Shown in pieces: positions 35,231 to 45,239 of a stretch of 64,000 nt of DNA. How positions within the stretch are numbered: position 1 is the stretch's first letter; each line of letters starts with the position of its first letter. The DNA comes from Aurantiacibacter sp. D1-12 (lineage in GTDB: Bacteria; Pseudomonadota; Alphaproteobacteria; Sphingomonadales; Sphingomonadaceae). Under the pieces are notes generated by a model. The model was not told where the DNA came from and made no database searches. It saw nothing but the letters and a program-made list of their open reading frames with translations. The translations under genes were made by a program, and so were the position numbers. Where the stretch lies: contig NZ_JAPJZJ010000002.1 of the NCBI RefSeq assembly GCF_028858515.1, positions 186,001 through 250,000 of the forward strand. The letters run 5' to 3'.

Positions 35231-37037
35231 TCTGCACCCGACAATCGAACGCGTGACCGCACGTGTCATCGAGAAATCGAGGGACAGCCGAAAGGCATAC
35301 CTCGATCTGATCGAGCGCGAGATCAACAACCGTCCCGACCGCAATCAAGTCAGCTGTTCCAACCTCGCCCACGCCTTTGCCGGCGCGCTGGAGGATCAGG
35401 AAGCGCTCAAGAACCATCGCGGTCCCAACATCGGCGTGGTGACGGCCTATAATGACATGCTGTCCGCCCATCAGCCCTATGGCCGCTATCCCGAACGGCT
35501 GAAGATCTACGCCCGCGAAGTTGGCGCGACCGCGCAGGTTGCCGGAGGCACGCCCGCCATGTGCGACGGGGTAACGCAGGGCGAGACAGGCATGGAGCTT
35601 TCGCTCTTCAGCCGCGATGCGATTGCCATGGCGACGGGCGTTGCGCTTTCCCACGCAATGTACGACGGCATGCTGCTGCTCGGCATCTGTGACAAGATCG
35701 TGCCCGGCCTGCTGATCGGAGCGCTGCGTTTCGGCCATATGCCCGCGGTGTTCGTGCCCAGCGGCCCGATGCCCAGCGGCATTTCCAACAGCCAGAAGCA
35801 AAAGACCCGCCAGCTCTATGCAGAGGGCAAGGCAACGCGCGCCGAGCTGCTCGAAAGCGAGCTTGGCTCCTACCACTCGCCGGGTACTTGCACCTTTTAC
35901 GGCACTGCCAATTCCAACCAGATGATGATGGAAATGATGGGGCTGCACATTCCGGGCGCGGCCTTCATCCAGCCGGGCACGAAGCTGCGGCAGGCGCTCG
36001 ATCGCGAGGCAGTGCACCGTGTCGCGGCGATGACGCAGGATGGCAACGACTTCCGCCCGCTTGGGCATTGTGTCGATGAAAAGGCGATCATCAACGCGAT
36101 GGTTGGCCTGCTCGCGACCGGCGGCTCGACCAATCATGCGATCCACATCCCTGCCTTCGCCCGCGCGGCCGGCGTGCAGGTGGACTGGACCGACCTTTCC
36201 GAACTTTCGAGCGTTGTTCCGTTGCTCGCTCGCGTCTATCCCAACGGAACGGGTGACGTGAACCATTTCCACGATGCCGGCGGCATGGGTTTTGTGACGC
36301 GCGAACTGGTCGATGCTGGCCTCGCCCACGGCGACGTGATCAGCGTCGGCCAGAAACGCGGGATGGAAGAATACGGCATGGAGCCGGGCCTTGATGGCGA
36401 CAAGCTCGTCTGGCGCGAAGTCGGGCCTTCAGGTGACGAGACGATGCTGAAAAGCGCGTCCAATCCGTTCCAACCCGATGGCGGCATGAAGCTCGTCACC
36501 GGCAACCTTGGCCGCGCATGTTTCAAGTCGTCCGCCGTGGCCAAGGAGCGCTGGACGGTCGAAGCGCCGTGCCGCGTGTTCCAGACCCAGCATGACGTTG
36601 TCGCCGCCTTCAAAGCTGGCGAGCTCGACCGCGATGTTGTGGTCGTCGTGCGCTTCCAGGGGCCGCGCGCCAATGGCATGCCCGAACTGCACAGCCTGAC
36701 CCCGCCGCTCGCGGTGCTGCAAGATCGCGGATACCGCGTCGCCCTCGTCACCGATGGCCGCATGTCGGGTGCATCGGGCAAGGTGCCCGCCGCAATCCAT
36801 TGCTCGCCCGAAGCGCTTGGCGGTGGACCGCTCAGCCTGCTGCAGGATGGCGATATGGTGAAGCTGTGCGCCGAAACGGGCGAGCTTTCGACAAATGCTG
36901 ACCTTTCAGGCCGCACCCCAGCCCCCGATCCCGCGCCGGACAACGGTACCGGGAGAGAGCTGTTCGCTATGTTCCGTCATCTTGCGGACGAGGCAGAGAA
37001 AGGCGGCAGCGCAATGCTGGCAAGTGCAGGCCTATGA
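35223..37037 (+). CDS. edd: Phosphogluconate dehydratase
   Basis: A 604-residue IlvD/Edd family [4Fe-4S] dehydratase that converts 6-phosphogluconate to 2-keto-3-deoxy-6-phosphogluconate. Typical blocks are [26 protein letters not shown] with the first cluster Cys, [11 protein letters not shown] with the second, and [17 protein letters not shown] with the third. The C-terminal [13 protein letters not shown] motif is present. The length matches Edd rather than IlvD-type dihydroxyacid dehydratase. It overlaps zwf by 8 bases and glk by 4. Confidence 0.97.
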   Translation: MSNLHPTIERVTARVIEKSRDSRKAYLDLIEREINNRPDRNQVSCSNLAHAFAGALEDQEALKNHRGPNIGVVTAYNDMLSAHQPYGRYPERLKIYAREVGATAQVAGGTPAMCDGVTQGETGMELSLFSRDAIAMATGVALSHAMYDGMLLLGICDKIVPGLLIGALRFGHMPAVFVPSGPMPSGISNSQKQKTRQLYAEGKATRAELLESELGSYHSPGTCTFYGTANSNQMMMEMMGLHIPGAAFIQPGTKLRQALDREAVHRVAAMTQDGNDFRPLGHCVDEKAIINAMVGLLATGGSTNHAIHIPAFARAAGVQVDWTDLSELSSVVPLLARVYPNGTGDVNHFHDAGGMGFVTRELVDAGLAHGDVISVGQKRGMEEYGMEPGLDGDKLVWREVGPSGDETMLKSASNPFQPDGGMKLVTGNLGRACFKSSAVAKERWTVEAPCRVFQTQHDVVAAFKAGELDRDVVVVVRFQGPRANGMPELHSLTPPLAVLQDRGYRVALVTDGRMSGASGKVPAAIHCSPEALGGGPLSLLQDGDMVKLCAETGELSTNADLSGRTPAPDPAPDNGTGRELFAMFRHLADEAEKGGSAMLASAGL

Positions 37038-38014
37038 CGCAGATTGTTTCGGTCGATATCGGCGGCACCCATGCGCGCTTTTCCATCGCCACACGTGGCG
37101 GTGATGGCACGATCACGCTTGATGATCCGATCACCATCCATACAGAAGACCACGCCAGCTTCCAGACCGCATGGGAAGACTACGCCGCGCAAAAGGGTGG
37201 CGACTTGCCACCCCGCGTTGCCATGGCAATTGCCGGGCCGGTGAAGGATGAAGTCATCCGCTTTACCAACAATCCATGGATCATCCGCCCCGCGCTGATC
37301 CCCGAAAAGCTGGGCTGCGATGACTTTGTGCTGGTCAACGATTTCGAAGCCGTAGCCCACGCCGTGGCGATGGCCCCCAACAAGCAATTCCTGCATCTCG
37401 CCGGACCTGACGAGCCGCTCGCGCCCACCGGACGTCTGTCGGTACTCGGCCCCGGCACAGGGCTAGGCGTTGCGCATCTCTATCGCGAGGACAACGGCTC
37501 CTACCGCGTCTCCGCCACCGAAGGCGGGCACATTGATTTCGCCCCGCTGGACTCCGTGGAAGACGCGATCCTTGCCCGCCTGCGTAAACGGCACACACGG
37601 GTCTCGGTCGAACGCGTCGTCTCCGGCCCCGCCATCGTCGATATCCACGCAACACTCGCCGCGCTCGAAGGGCGCGCGATTGCCGAGCAGGACGATATCG
37701 CTGTCTGGACCGCCGCTATGGAAGGGAGCGACAGCCTCGCCGCCGCCGCTATGGACCGCTTCTGTTTGTCGCTCGGATCGGTCGCAGGCGACATTGCGCT
37801 TGCCCAGGGCGGCTTTGGCGGTGTGGTGGTCGCTGGCGGTCTCGGTTACCGCCTGCGCGAGCACTTGCCGCAATCGGGCTTTGCCGAACGCTTCCGCGCC
37901 AAAGGCCGTTTTGAAGGCCTGATGGCGAAAATCCCTGTCAAACTTATCACCCATCCGCAGCCCGGCCTGTTCGGCGCAGCGGCCGCCTATTTCCAAACAC
38001 ATGGAGACGCCTGA
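37034..38014 (+). CDS. glk: Glucokinase
   Basis: A 326-residue ROK-unrelated bacterial glucokinase (Pfam Glucokinase) that phosphorylates glucose with ATP. The phosphate-1 motif DIGGTHARF is at about 6-14. The sugar-binding region is [19 protein letters not shown] and [10 protein letters not shown]. The C-terminal ATP loop is in [16 protein letters not shown]. The gene starts inside the edd stop (ATGA) and its stop shares one base with eda. The gene order zwf-edd-glk-eda lets free glucose be taken to pyruvate and glyceraldehyde 3-phosphate. Confidence 0.96.
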   Translation: MTQIVSVDIGGTHARFSIATRGGDGTITLDDPITIHTEDHASFQTAWEDYAAQKGGDLPPRVAMAIAGPVKDEVIRFTNNPWIIRPALIPEKLGCDDFVLVNDFEAVAHAVAMAPNKQFLHLAGPDEPLAPTGRLSVLGPGTGLGVAHLYREDNGSYRVSATEGGHIDFAPLDSVEDAILARLRKRHTRVSVERVVSGPAIVDIHATLAALEGRAIAEQDDIAVWTAAMEGSDSLAAAAMDRFCLSLGSVAGDIALAQGGFGGVVVAGGLGYRLREHLPQSGFAERFRAKGRFEGLMAKIPVKLITHPQPGLFGAAAAYFQTHGDA

Positions 38015-38655
38015 TGAGCGACGTGCACCACTATGACCCCAACGAAATCGACCGGATCATGCGCATGGCACCGGTCATTCCCGTGCTGGTTGTCAACGAT
38101 CTCGGCCATGCCCGTGAAACGGCGGAGGCACTGGTCGAAGGCGGGCTCAAGGTACTCGAAGTCACGCTGCGCACCGATCGCGCGATCGAAGCGATCAAGC
38201 GCATGAATCTCGTCAAAGGCGCTATTGTTGGCGCTGGCACGGTGACCAACCCGGATCAGCTGCACGCGGCGCTTGATGCGGGGAGCGAATTCATCGTGTC
38301 CCCCGGCCTCACCCGGCGACTGGGCGACGCAGCGATCAAATCGGGCATTCCTTTTCTGCCGGGCGTGGCAAATTCGGGCGACATCATGCGCGGTATGGAT
38401 ATGGGGCTGACCCATTTCAAATTCTTCCCGGCCATGGCCAATGGCGGCGTGCCCGCGCTCAAGAGCCTCGCTGCGCCGTTCTACAAGTGCAAGTTCTGTC
38501 CCACTGGCGGAATCTCGGCAGACAATGCGGCGGAATGGCTCGCAATGCCAAGCGTGCTTTGCGTGGGCGGCAGCTGGGTTGCTCCTGCCGGAGCATCGCC
38601 CGAGGAAATCACCCGCCTCGCCAAGGAAGCCTGCGAACTGACGGCCGCAGCGTGA
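38014..38655 (+). CDS. eda: KDPG/KHG aldolase
   Basis: A 213-residue class I aldolase that splits 2-keto-3-deoxy-6-phosphogluconate into pyruvate and glyceraldehyde 3-phosphate. Family motifs are VIPVLVVND, VLEVTLRTDRAIEAI with the catalytic Glu and Arg, GAGTVTNPDQ, and FKFFPA containing the Schiff-base Lys. PTGGISADNAAEW forms the phosphate site. Its stop overlaps the GTG start of the next gene (GTGA). Confidence 0.97.
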   Translation: MSDVHHYDPNEIDRIMRMAPVIPVLVVNDLGHARETAEALVEGGLKVLEVTLRTDRAIEAIKRMNLVKGAIVGAGTVTNPDQLHAALDAGSEFIVSPGLTRRLGDAAIKSGIPFLPGVANSGDIMRGMDMGLTHFKFFPAMANGGVPALKSLAAPFYKCKFCPTGGISADNAAEWLAMPSVLCVGGSWVAPAGASPEEITRLAKEACELTAAA

Positions 38656-41426
38656 GGAGCGTCGAAGACCTTTCCGCTCGCCTGCAAGAGCTGCACAAGC
38701 GGACGGAGGAAACGCCGCTCTTCAATCCGGTTTTCCAGTTGGCACACGATCTTTCGCGTCAGCTTGAAGCGGGCGAGATGTCGCTCGACCACTTCGAGGA
38801 GATCATTGCCGAGCTGGAACTGGCCTCTCTCAACGAGCGTGCAATACGGCTTTCAAACATGGTCGCTCCGCTGGATGATACCGCCAATGAGGCCGCATTA
38901 GCCGGGAGCATGTGCGATGCGGACTTCGATGCCTTTCGCAAGCGTTGGGAGCGGCCCAACCTGCATGCAGTCTTCACCGCGCACCCCACCTTCCTGCTAA
39001 CGCCCGACCAGTCCACTGCGGTGGCTGCAGCGGCATCAGGCACGGGGGAGATCGACGCGAGCTGTGCAGGCAGCGAGCGCCCACAAGTCACCCTGACCTA
39101 TGAACACCAGCGGGCCATGCGCGCCATCGCCAATGCGCAGGAAGCCCGCAGCACCATCGTGGCACAGGCGCTGTCCCACGCGCGCGAAAAGTGGCCTGAC
39201 AAGTGGTCTGAGGTTTCGCCAGTCCCGTTCCGGTTTGCGACTTGGGTCGGCTATGACATGGACGGCCGCACAGACATCACCTGGTCCAATTCGATCGGCT
39301 TCCGTCTGTCCGAGAAGGCTGACAGGCTGGCGCGCTACGTCGAAAGCCTGGAGGCCATCGATAGCGATCATACCCTGCTGGATGAACTGCGCCCTGCCGC
39401 CACCTACGCAATGGAGCGTGCGCAGGATTTCACATCTGACCTGACCGATCCGGCAGCGCTTTCGGTTGCCGCCAACCGTCTGACGGCGAGCGATCCGCGC
39501 AAGCTGCTGAGCCTGTCGCGCTATATCGACACGCTCGAAAGCGAAGCCGCTGCGTGTGATGACGGCGAACGCGCCGTTGCGCTCAAGGCGCTCACTGCAG
39601 CCATGCGCGCGGACGGGCTGGGCATGGGCTGGATCCACTTCCGCGTGAACGCCAAGCAGATGCACAATGCGATCCGTCGCCGCATCGACCCCGATGGCAA
39701 TCTCGATCTCGCGAGCAAGGGCGCGGTCAGCCACCTGCGCAAGGCCATTGCCGAAGTCAAACCGCACCGCAGCAACTTCGGCTCGCTCGCCATTGAAGCG
39801 AGTTCAGCCATCCGCCAGTTCCTCGCCATGGCGCAGATCCTTCAGCATATCGATGCCGACGCGCCGATCCGCATGCTGATTGCCGAGTGCGAAGAGCCTG
39901 CAACGGTGCTTTCCGCGCTCTATTTCGCCAAGCTGTTCGGGATCGAGGACAAGGTCGATGTCTCGCCGCTCTTCGAAACCGAAACCGCGCTGGAACACGG
40001 TGGCCGTTTTCTCGACGAGCTGCTCGCTGAAGAGGTTTATCAGGACTACGCCAGAAAGCGCGGCCGGGTCGCCATCCAGACAGGCTTTTCCGATGCCGGG
40101 CGCTTTGTAGGCCAAATCCCCGCCAGCCTCGCCATCGAACGTCTGCAGGGACGTCTGTCCGAAGCGATGGAAGAGAATGGTCTGACCGAAGTCGCCGCGC
40201 TGATTTTCAACACCCACGGCGAAAGCATGGGTCGCGGTGCACACCCGAACAATATGGCCGACCGGCTCGACTGGGCGCTATCACCCTGGGCCAAGCGCCG
40301 CTTTGCCCGCGCCGGGATCACGCTGGAACCCGAAGTCAGCTTCCAGGGCGGCGACGGGTACCTGTGGTTCGCCACGCCAGAGCTGGCGCGCGCCACGCTG
40401 ACCCGCATTGCCTGTCTGCGCCCGTGCACGACCGATACCGACGCTCCCGTCGATGTGTTCTATCGCCGCACCGATCTGAGCCTCGATTTCTACCGCGCGA
40501 TCAAGGATCACCAGCGTGAAAACCTGGAAAGCCGGATTTACAGCCGCGCGATCACATCTTTCGGCCTCGGCCTGCTCAATGCGACCGGCAGCCGCGTTTC
40601 GCGCCGCCAGAGCGATCTTTCGGCCGACCGTGATATGAGCCTGCGGCAGATCCGCGCGATCCCGCACAACGCGATCCTGCAACAGCTCGGCTATCCGGTG
40701 AACATAATTTCCGGCATCGGCGAAGCGGCAGAGGGTATCTACGAGGAACTGGGCGAGCTGCTGGTTGAAAGCCCGCGCGGGCGCGAACTGGTACGCCTTG
40801 TGCGCGCCGCCAACGCACTCGCCAGCGTGAAGACGGTTGCCGCCTATGGCGAACTGTTCAACTCCGCTTACTGGGCCAGCCGCCCCTATCGCGGGACCGA
40901 GCAGCACCTTTCCGAAGCGTGTGAGAGCCTCTCCGAATACCTCGTAAAGGATGACCGTGTCGGCGTGTTCCGCCGCCTCGCCAGCCGCCTGCGCGTCGAT
41001 GCCATGAAGCTGCACCGCTTGCTCGCGCACATCCCGGACGAGGCCCCGACCGAGAACCGCGAAGACAAGCGCCGCATGATCGGCGTCGCGCAATCGCTGC
41101 GGCTCGCGCTGATGCAGGCGATGTTTATCCGCGCGGTCAGCGTGCCTGTGTTCAGCCGCGCCAACGACGTATCGCGCGATGATGTGCTGGAAATGGTCTT
41201 CACCCTGCGGATAGACGATGCGCTGGCACAGCTCCGCCGCGCATACCCAACCAGCTTCCCGCGTATCGACCGCTTTGATCTCACCGAACGCGCCGATTGG
41301 CCCGATGGTGCGGACGAGGGTTACGAAGCGATCCACCGCGACTTTATCGACCCGATAGAACGCGCCCACTCGCTCTCGCTGCGCCTTTCCACCGCCATCG
41401 CCAACATATTCGGCGCACACGGTTAG
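38652..41426 (+). CDS. Divergent phosphoenolpyruvate carboxylase homologue
   Basis: A 924-residue protein aligned by eye with PEP carboxylase along its length. The first His motif FTAHPT, the Arg in HFRVNAKQMH and the late GSRVSRR...LRQIRAIPHN block are kept. Residues essential in E. coli PEPC are changed: the FHGRGGSIGRGG loop reads FNTHGESMGRGA, replacing the His579 and Arg581 equivalents by Asn and His, and the YSDSxKDAG Lys becomes Arg (FSDAGRFVG). Carboxylation of PEP to oxaloacetate is therefore doubtful. The start is GTG 38652, overlapping the eda stop by 4 bases; the frame is open further upstream but that lies inside eda. Being the last gene of the Entner-Doudoroff operon suggests a carbon-flux role at PEP/pyruvate. 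Confidence 0.8.
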   Translation: MRSVEDLSARLQELHKRTEETPLFNPVFQLAHDLSRQLEAGEMSLDHFEEIIAELELASLNERAIRLSNMVAPLDDTANEAALAGSMCDADFDAFRKRWERPNLHAVFTAHPTFLLTPDQSTAVAAAASGTGEIDASCAGSERPQVTLTYEHQRAMRAIANAQEARSTIVAQALSHAREKWPDKWSEVSPVPFRFATWVGYDMDGRTDITWSNSIGFRLSEKADRLARYVESLEAIDSDHTLLDELRPAATYAMERAQDFTSDLTDPAALSVAANRLTASDPRKLLSLSRYIDTLESEAAACDDGERAVALKALTAAMRADGLGMGWIHFRVNAKQMHNAIRRRIDPDGNLDLASKGAVSHLRKAIAEVKPHRSNFGSLAIEASSAIRQFLAMAQILQHIDADAPIRMLIAECEEPATVLSALYFAKLFGIEDKVDVSPLFETETALEHGGRFLDELLAEEVYQDYARKRGRVAIQTGFSDAGRFVGQIPASLAIERLQGRLSEAMEENGLTEVAALIFNTHGESMGRGAHPNNMADRLDWALSPWAKRRFARAGITLEPEVSFQGGDGYLWFATPELARATLTRIACLRPCTTDTDAPVDVFYRRTDLSLDFYRAIKDHQRENLESRIYSRAITSFGLGLLNATGSRVSRRQSDLSADRDMSLRQIRAIPHNAILQQLGYPVNIISGIGEAAEGIYEELGELLVESPRGRELVRLVRAANALASVKTVAAYGELFNSAYWASRPYRGTEQHLSEACESLSEYLVKDDRVGVFRRLASRLRVDAMKLHRLLAHIPDEAPTENREDKRRMIGVAQSLRLALMQAMFIRAVSVPVFSRANDVSRDDVLEMVFTLRIDDALAQLRRAYPTSFPRIDRFDLTERADWPDGADEGYEAIHRDFIDPIERAHSLSLRLSTAIANIFGAHG

Positions 41427-41519
41427 CGGCGGTTACATCTGCCCCGTGCGCTGTCTCGCAAAGGGACGGCGTGCGCGCGGTATTGGGATTTTCACCTGTT
41501 CGGCGCTATATTGCGTTGC

Positions 41520-42278
41520 ATGAACACTGGCGTGAAATGGATTGGCGGACTGACGCTGGGCGTCGTGGCACTGATTGCCAGCGCGATGGCGGTGGGCAGT
41601 TCGCTGGAAGCGCAGGACCCGGCTGACGGGTGGCTGACACCCGAAGACGTGCTTGTCGAAGGCGAAGCAGCTTCGGTGGAAGATGCCGCCGTGCTCGCGC
41701 ATGCAGACGACCAGTACTACGGCAACGATCCGCTCAGCGCGGAAGAAATCGCCTATCTCAGCCAGGAAGTGGTGCAGGAAACGCCCGATTACGATCCGGA
41801 CAATCCTTTCGTTATCAAGCGCGTGCTGCCCATCGAAGGCCCGATCCGTTACGGCGAATGGTACTGGGACGATGAAGGCGTGCCCGATGGCCCGCTGGTG
41901 ATGACCGTGGACCTGCAGGCGCGCGTGATCAGCGTGTTCCGCGACGGTTACGAAATCGGCGCGGCGGCGGCCCTGCTCGGCACGCCCGACCACCCGACAC
42001 CCACCGGCGTATTCCCGATCCTGACCAAGGAACGCCACAACGTTTCCGAAAAATACAACAACGCCCCCATGCCGTGGACACTGCGGCTGACATGGGACGG
42101 TATCGCCGTGCACGGCGGATCGACCGTGGAACTGGGTTACGCCAGCCACGGCTGCATCGGTGTGCCGGACGAGTTCGCGTCACGCCTGTTCGATATTGCG
42201 CAGCTGGGTGACGTGGTGATTATCACCGATGGCGTGATGACCGGTGTCGGCGGTTCGCTGGATTATCGCGAGCAGTAG
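41520..42278 (+). CDS. L,D-transpeptidase (YkuD domain) family protein
   Basis: A 252-residue exported or membrane-anchored enzyme. The N-terminal hydrophobic segment (about 8-28, GGLTLGVVALIASAMAVG) ends near a possible signal cleavage. The YkuD catalytic domain begins at about 125 (PLVMTVDLQARVISVFRDG) and has the HGG...SHGC motif, nucleophile Cys212. Such enzymes form 3-3 peptidoglycan cross-links or attach proteins to peptidoglycan. The region between has a distinctive acidic linker. ATG 41520 is preferred over a TTG nine bases earlier. It converges with tilS, three bases apart. Confidence 0.92.
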   Translation: MNTGVKWIGGLTLGVVALIASAMAVGSSLEAQDPADGWLTPEDVLVEGEAASVEDAAVLAHADDQYYGNDPLSAEEIAYLSQEVVQETPDYDPDNPFVIKRVLPIEGPIRYGEWYWDDEGVPDGPLVMTVDLQARVISVFRDGYEIGAAAALLGTPDHPTPTGVFPILTKERHNVSEKYNNAPMPWTLRLTWDGIAVHGGSTVELGYASHGCIGVPDEFASRLFDIAQLGDVVIITDGVMTGVGGSLDYREQ

Positions 42279-42281
42279 GCG

Positions 42282-43250
42282 CTAGCCCGTTCTGCGGGGC
42301 GGTTCGGGACGAAAGACCCAGTCATCACCTTCAACAGTGACGAGAACGCCGGAGAGGTTTGCGTTTTCACCTCCTTGCAACCGGTCAACTAGTCTCGCTA
42401 CGTCGCCACCGTCTACAGATTTTCCTGTTCGCACACGAATAGCCCTGACCGCCAATTCACGATCAATGTATGCCAACCGCGTGGGCCTAAAACGGAGACT
42501 TGCTTTGTCCATTTTCATTCGCTCATGCCATAGCACTCGGACCCAAGCCTCCATCGCACCTGCCGCCTCTCCAAGGACCTGAGCGCTGTGAGCAATCGCC
42601 GTTGGGTCTAGCCAACTTGCTTCGCCTAGCCTCTGGCGGACACGGACCCGCTCGTAAGCCAAGTCAGCGTTGCTCGGATCATCAACAAACGAGACCTTCG
42701 AACCTCGAACCAGCGTTTCCAGTTCAATCCGTCGAAAGCTCAGGAGTGGTCGGATTAGGTCAAGCGCAACGTCATAAAGGCTGACAACAGTACGCTCACG
42801 GATGCCGGCAAGACCCGCAAGGCCACTGCCTCTGTTCAGCCGCATCAGGACAGTCTCGGCTTGGTCGTCCGCATGATGCGCCGTTGCTACTGCGGCATGA
42901 CTTTTCCTAGCGAGCCAGTCACCAAGCGCTTCATACCGCGCCTCGCGCGCTTTCGCCTGCACGTTCCCCTCGCCCACCGTCACGCTCAGCACCTCGCAGG
43001 GCACACCCCGCTCCTCGCAGGCGGCGACCACCAGCGCGCATTCGTCTTTCGCTTCAGGGCGCAGGCCGTGGTCCACGGTCGCAACTTCGAACTGGCCGGG
43101 GATCGTCTCCTGCGCCAGCAGCAGCATTGCCATGCTGTCCGGCCCACCACTTACCGCGAGGCCCAGCTTGCCACCATCGGGGTTGAGCCGGTCGAGCGCT
43201 TTCTTGAAGCGTGCGACCAGCTCAGGATCAATTGCAGTCGACGCGCCCAC
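42282..43250 (-). CDS. tilS: tRNA(Ile)-lysidine synthetase
   Basis: A 322-residue PP-loop ATPase that converts the wobble cytidine of the AUA-reading tRNA-Ile to lysidine. The ATP-binding motif SGGPDS is at about 34-39, and the conserved ATAHHADDQAETVLMRL-type block follows. It lacks a full-length C-terminal extension as in E. coli but is normal for alphaproteobacterial TilS. The start is GTG 43250, overlapping the end of cpoB by 23 bases; no better start lies upstream. The essential AUA decoding function makes the gene a housekeeping gene. Its middle part is somewhat lower in GC than its neighbours. Confidence 0.94.
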   Translation of the reverse strand: MGASTAIDPELVARFKKALDRLNPDGGKLGLAVSGGPDSMAMLLLAQETIPGQFEVATVDHGLRPEAKDECALVVAACEERGVPCEVLSVTVGEGNVQAKAREARYEALGDWLARKSHAAVATAHHADDQAETVLMRLNRGSGLAGLAGIRERTVVSLYDVALDLIRPLLSFRRIELETLVRGSKVSFVDDPSNADLAYERVRVRQRLGEASWLDPTAIAHSAQVLGEAAGAMEAWVRVLWHERMKMDKASLRFRPTRLAYIDRELAVRAIRVRTGKSVDGGDVARLVDRLQGGENANLSGVLVTVEGDDWVFRPEPPRRTG

Positions 43251-44154
43251 TCAGGCCTTCGTACATGCCGGACAGACGACCTACGGCGAGTGCAGGATAG
43301 CCGTCACCGAATTCAGCAAGCGCGATGCAGGCACGACGTGTATCGCCCAGCGCAATCATGCTTTCGGCGAGATACAGCAGGCTGTCCGGCGCGCGCGCGG
43401 CGGAATTGTCGTTCTGGTAGTTCTCGAAGAAGTGCGTGGCCGCTGCCCGCGGTTCGCCCGCATCGAGGAAAGCGCGACCAAGCAGGTTGCGGCCATAGGT
43501 AGTACGCCAGTGGTTGGGGTACTGCTCCACGAACATCGCGAGCTGCTGCTGCGCTTCGGGATAGAAACCGGCATCCCACAGGCGGAAACCGTAGACATAT
43601 TCGTCATCGCCCTGATCGCCCGTTGCGGGCTTGGCGATGGCCTGTACGGCAGCGAGTCGCTCAGGTGATGGCGCGTTCTGTTCGGGCTGCGGTGGCGGCT
43701 CGGGCAAGTCCACTTCAGCAGTCTCTTCAGGCACTGGAATAACGCCGGTCGGGCTATTGGTGGCGACTGCCGGCGGCGAACCGCCGGTCTCCATCGCTGC
43801 CACGCGTTCTTCAAGTGAAGTGAGAGCATTCTCGTTCACTTCGGTCGCGGCTGTCAGGCGCGCGAGCTGTTGCTCTATGGCGTCGAGCCGCGCGAGCACA
43901 TCTGTCAGCGCAGTGGTGGTGACTTGCGGGGTGTTGACCTGCGGGTTGGCCGCCGTCTCCGGCGTGATCTCGGGTTCAAAAAAGCGCCCGTCCCCGCCCG
44001 GAAAAACCGCACGCTGCAAAGCGTTGAGCTGCCGCTCGATACGGTCAAGTCGCGCATCCTGCGCTGCTGCGGGCACCGATACGAAGATCAACGCCGCCGA
44101 AAGCGAACCCAAAATCGCTTTGGGTGCCGCCTTGGGTGCAGAAATCCATTTCAT
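43228..44154 (-). CDS. cpoB: Tol-Pal system protein CpoB/YbgF
   Basis: A 308-residue periplasmic protein. The signal peptide ends VPAAAQD at about 30. A coiled-coil trimerisation region follows (LDRIERQLNALQ and a second LARLDAIEQQLARL), then a Pro-rich linker and C-terminal TPR repeats from about 185 (YVYGFRLWDAGFYPEAQQQLAMFVEQYPNH-type). CpoB coordinates outer-membrane constriction and PBP1B activity with Tol-Pal in division. Here it precedes tilS, as in many alphaproteobacteria, but no tol genes are in the window. The ATG at 44154 has GGAGGAG 10 bases upstream. Confidence 0.92.
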   Translation of the reverse strand: MKWISAPKAAPKAILGSLSAALIFVSVPAAAQDARLDRIERQLNALQRAVFPGGDGRFFEPEITPETAANPQVNTPQVTTTALTDVLARLDAIEQQLARLTAATEVNENALTSLEERVAAMETGGSPPAVATNSPTGVIPVPEETAEVDLPEPPPQPEQNAPSPERLAAVQAIAKPATGDQGDDEYVYGFRLWDAGFYPEAQQQLAMFVEQYPNHWRTTYGRNLLGRAFLDAGEPRAAATHFFENYQNDNSAARAPDSLLYLAESMIALGDTRRACIALAEFGDGYPALAVGRLSGMYEGLSGRVDCN

Positions 44155-44289
44155 CGCCGCGATACTCCTCCAACATCCATTGTCATGCGCGAATGCCACG
44201 CTGCCACACGGCGCCAAGATAGAAGATTAACGCGCGTGCGGAAGGCGGGAATGCCCCTTATTCCCCGCAAATAGAGACCGGACTGCCGA

Positions 44290-45132
44290 TCAGTTCACGC
44301 TGGTGTCGGACTCGGTGACCGGTGGCGGGGCTTGCCGCGCCATGAGGGCGCTCGCCGAAATCTCGGCACCATCAAGCGTTTCGATCTCTTCGGAGAGCTT
44401 CGGCACAGCGCGACCGCCAATGGTAATTGCCAGCAAATCGGGGCGTCCGGTGATGATGCGCGGCCCCTCGGCATCGGCGGGAATGGCGTAGGTATCGCCT
44501 TCCTGCATGGTCTGCTCGCTCAACACGCGGTTTTGCGCATCGTAGAAACGCACCCAGACTTCGCCCTCTGCGCGAAACACGACCTGGCCGGACGCATCAA
44601 CCGGAGTTGCATCGTCTGCGCTGCCGGAACCGTCTGCCAATTCCGCTTCGCCTTCTGCCTGGCCTTCTTCCGCAGTCAGAGCCGGAAGTTCCGCACCGGG
44701 CGAGAACAGCACACGAGACGCGAAGAAAATGCCTGCCAGCAGCAGAACAACCGCGAAGAGCGAGAACCACACAAGCTTTCCGCCGGGGGCGCGTGAAGGA
44801 TCGCCGGGTTCAAACGTCGACGGGGCGGCAACACGTTCGGTTGGCGATTCGATATCCATTTCCGCACGGACCATGGCCGCAACATCTTCCTGATCGAGCC
44901 CAACCACCTTGGCGATCGTCTTGGCAAAACCCACGGCATAGGTGCGGCCGGGAAGGGTGTGGAAGGCACCTTCCTCAATGTTTTCAATATGCCTCGCAGA
45001 GATGCGCGTTTCGGCCGCAACCTGCTCGATCGACAGGCCTCTGGCCTCTCGCGCAGCGCGCAGCTGTGGACCGACGCCTTCGGGCACAGCCTGTTCGTCA
45101 CCTTCGACTTGCGGATTTTGATCGTCGGACAT
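44290..45132 (-). CDS. RodZ-like helix-turn-helix membrane protein
   Basis: A 280-residue protein. An N-terminal HTH_25 domain at about 22-85 (GPQLRAAREARGLSIEQVAAET, ISARHIENIEEGAFHTLPG) precedes one membrane helix at about 140-160 (VWFSLFAVVLLLAGIFFAS). A periplasmic DUF4115-like beta domain ends the protein (VVFRAEGEVWVRFYD, RIITGRPDLLAITIGGRAV). This is the RodZ architecture, which in other bacteria links MreB to the cell wall synthesis machinery. The ATG at 45132 has GGAG 7 bases upstream. It lies between cpoB and ptsP on the same strand. Confidence 0.88.
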   Translation of the reverse strand: MSDDQNPQVEGDEQAVPEGVGPQLRAAREARGLSIEQVAAETRISARHIENIEEGAFHTLPGRTYAVGFAKTIAKVVGLDQEDVAAMVRAEMDIESPTERVAAPSTFEPGDPSRAPGGKLVWFSLFAVVLLLAGIFFASRVLFSPGAELPALTAEEGQAEGEAELADGSGSADDATPVDASGQVVFRAEGEVWVRFYDAQNRVLSEQTMQEGDTYAIPADAEGPRIITGRPDLLAITIGGRAVPKLSEEIETLDGAEISASALMARQAPPPVTESDTSVN

Positions 45133-45239
45133 TGCCGCTCCAACTGAGGGCCAAACGCTGACCTGACCCTTTGCGAACCTTGTGGGCGCAGAAACAATGA
45201 GCCAGCCCTTTGAGTCAAGCGCTGCTTTGCACAATTTGA

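Noticed and set aside
34995-36329. 444-codon frame antisense to zwf/edd
   Set aside because: It is a shadow of two unmistakable enzymes.
38487-38651. N-terminal extension of the PEPC homologue
   Set aside because: The extension lies inside eda in another frame. The GTG at 38652 overlapping the eda stop fits the operon's overlapping style.
40281-41420. 379-codon frame antisense to the PEPC homologue
   Set aside because: It is His/Ala-rich without motifs and fully covered by the sense gene.
44245-44270. Terminator after the RodZ-like gene
   Set aside because: GGGAAT/ATTCCC arms form only with a bulge and no T tract follows on the minus strand.
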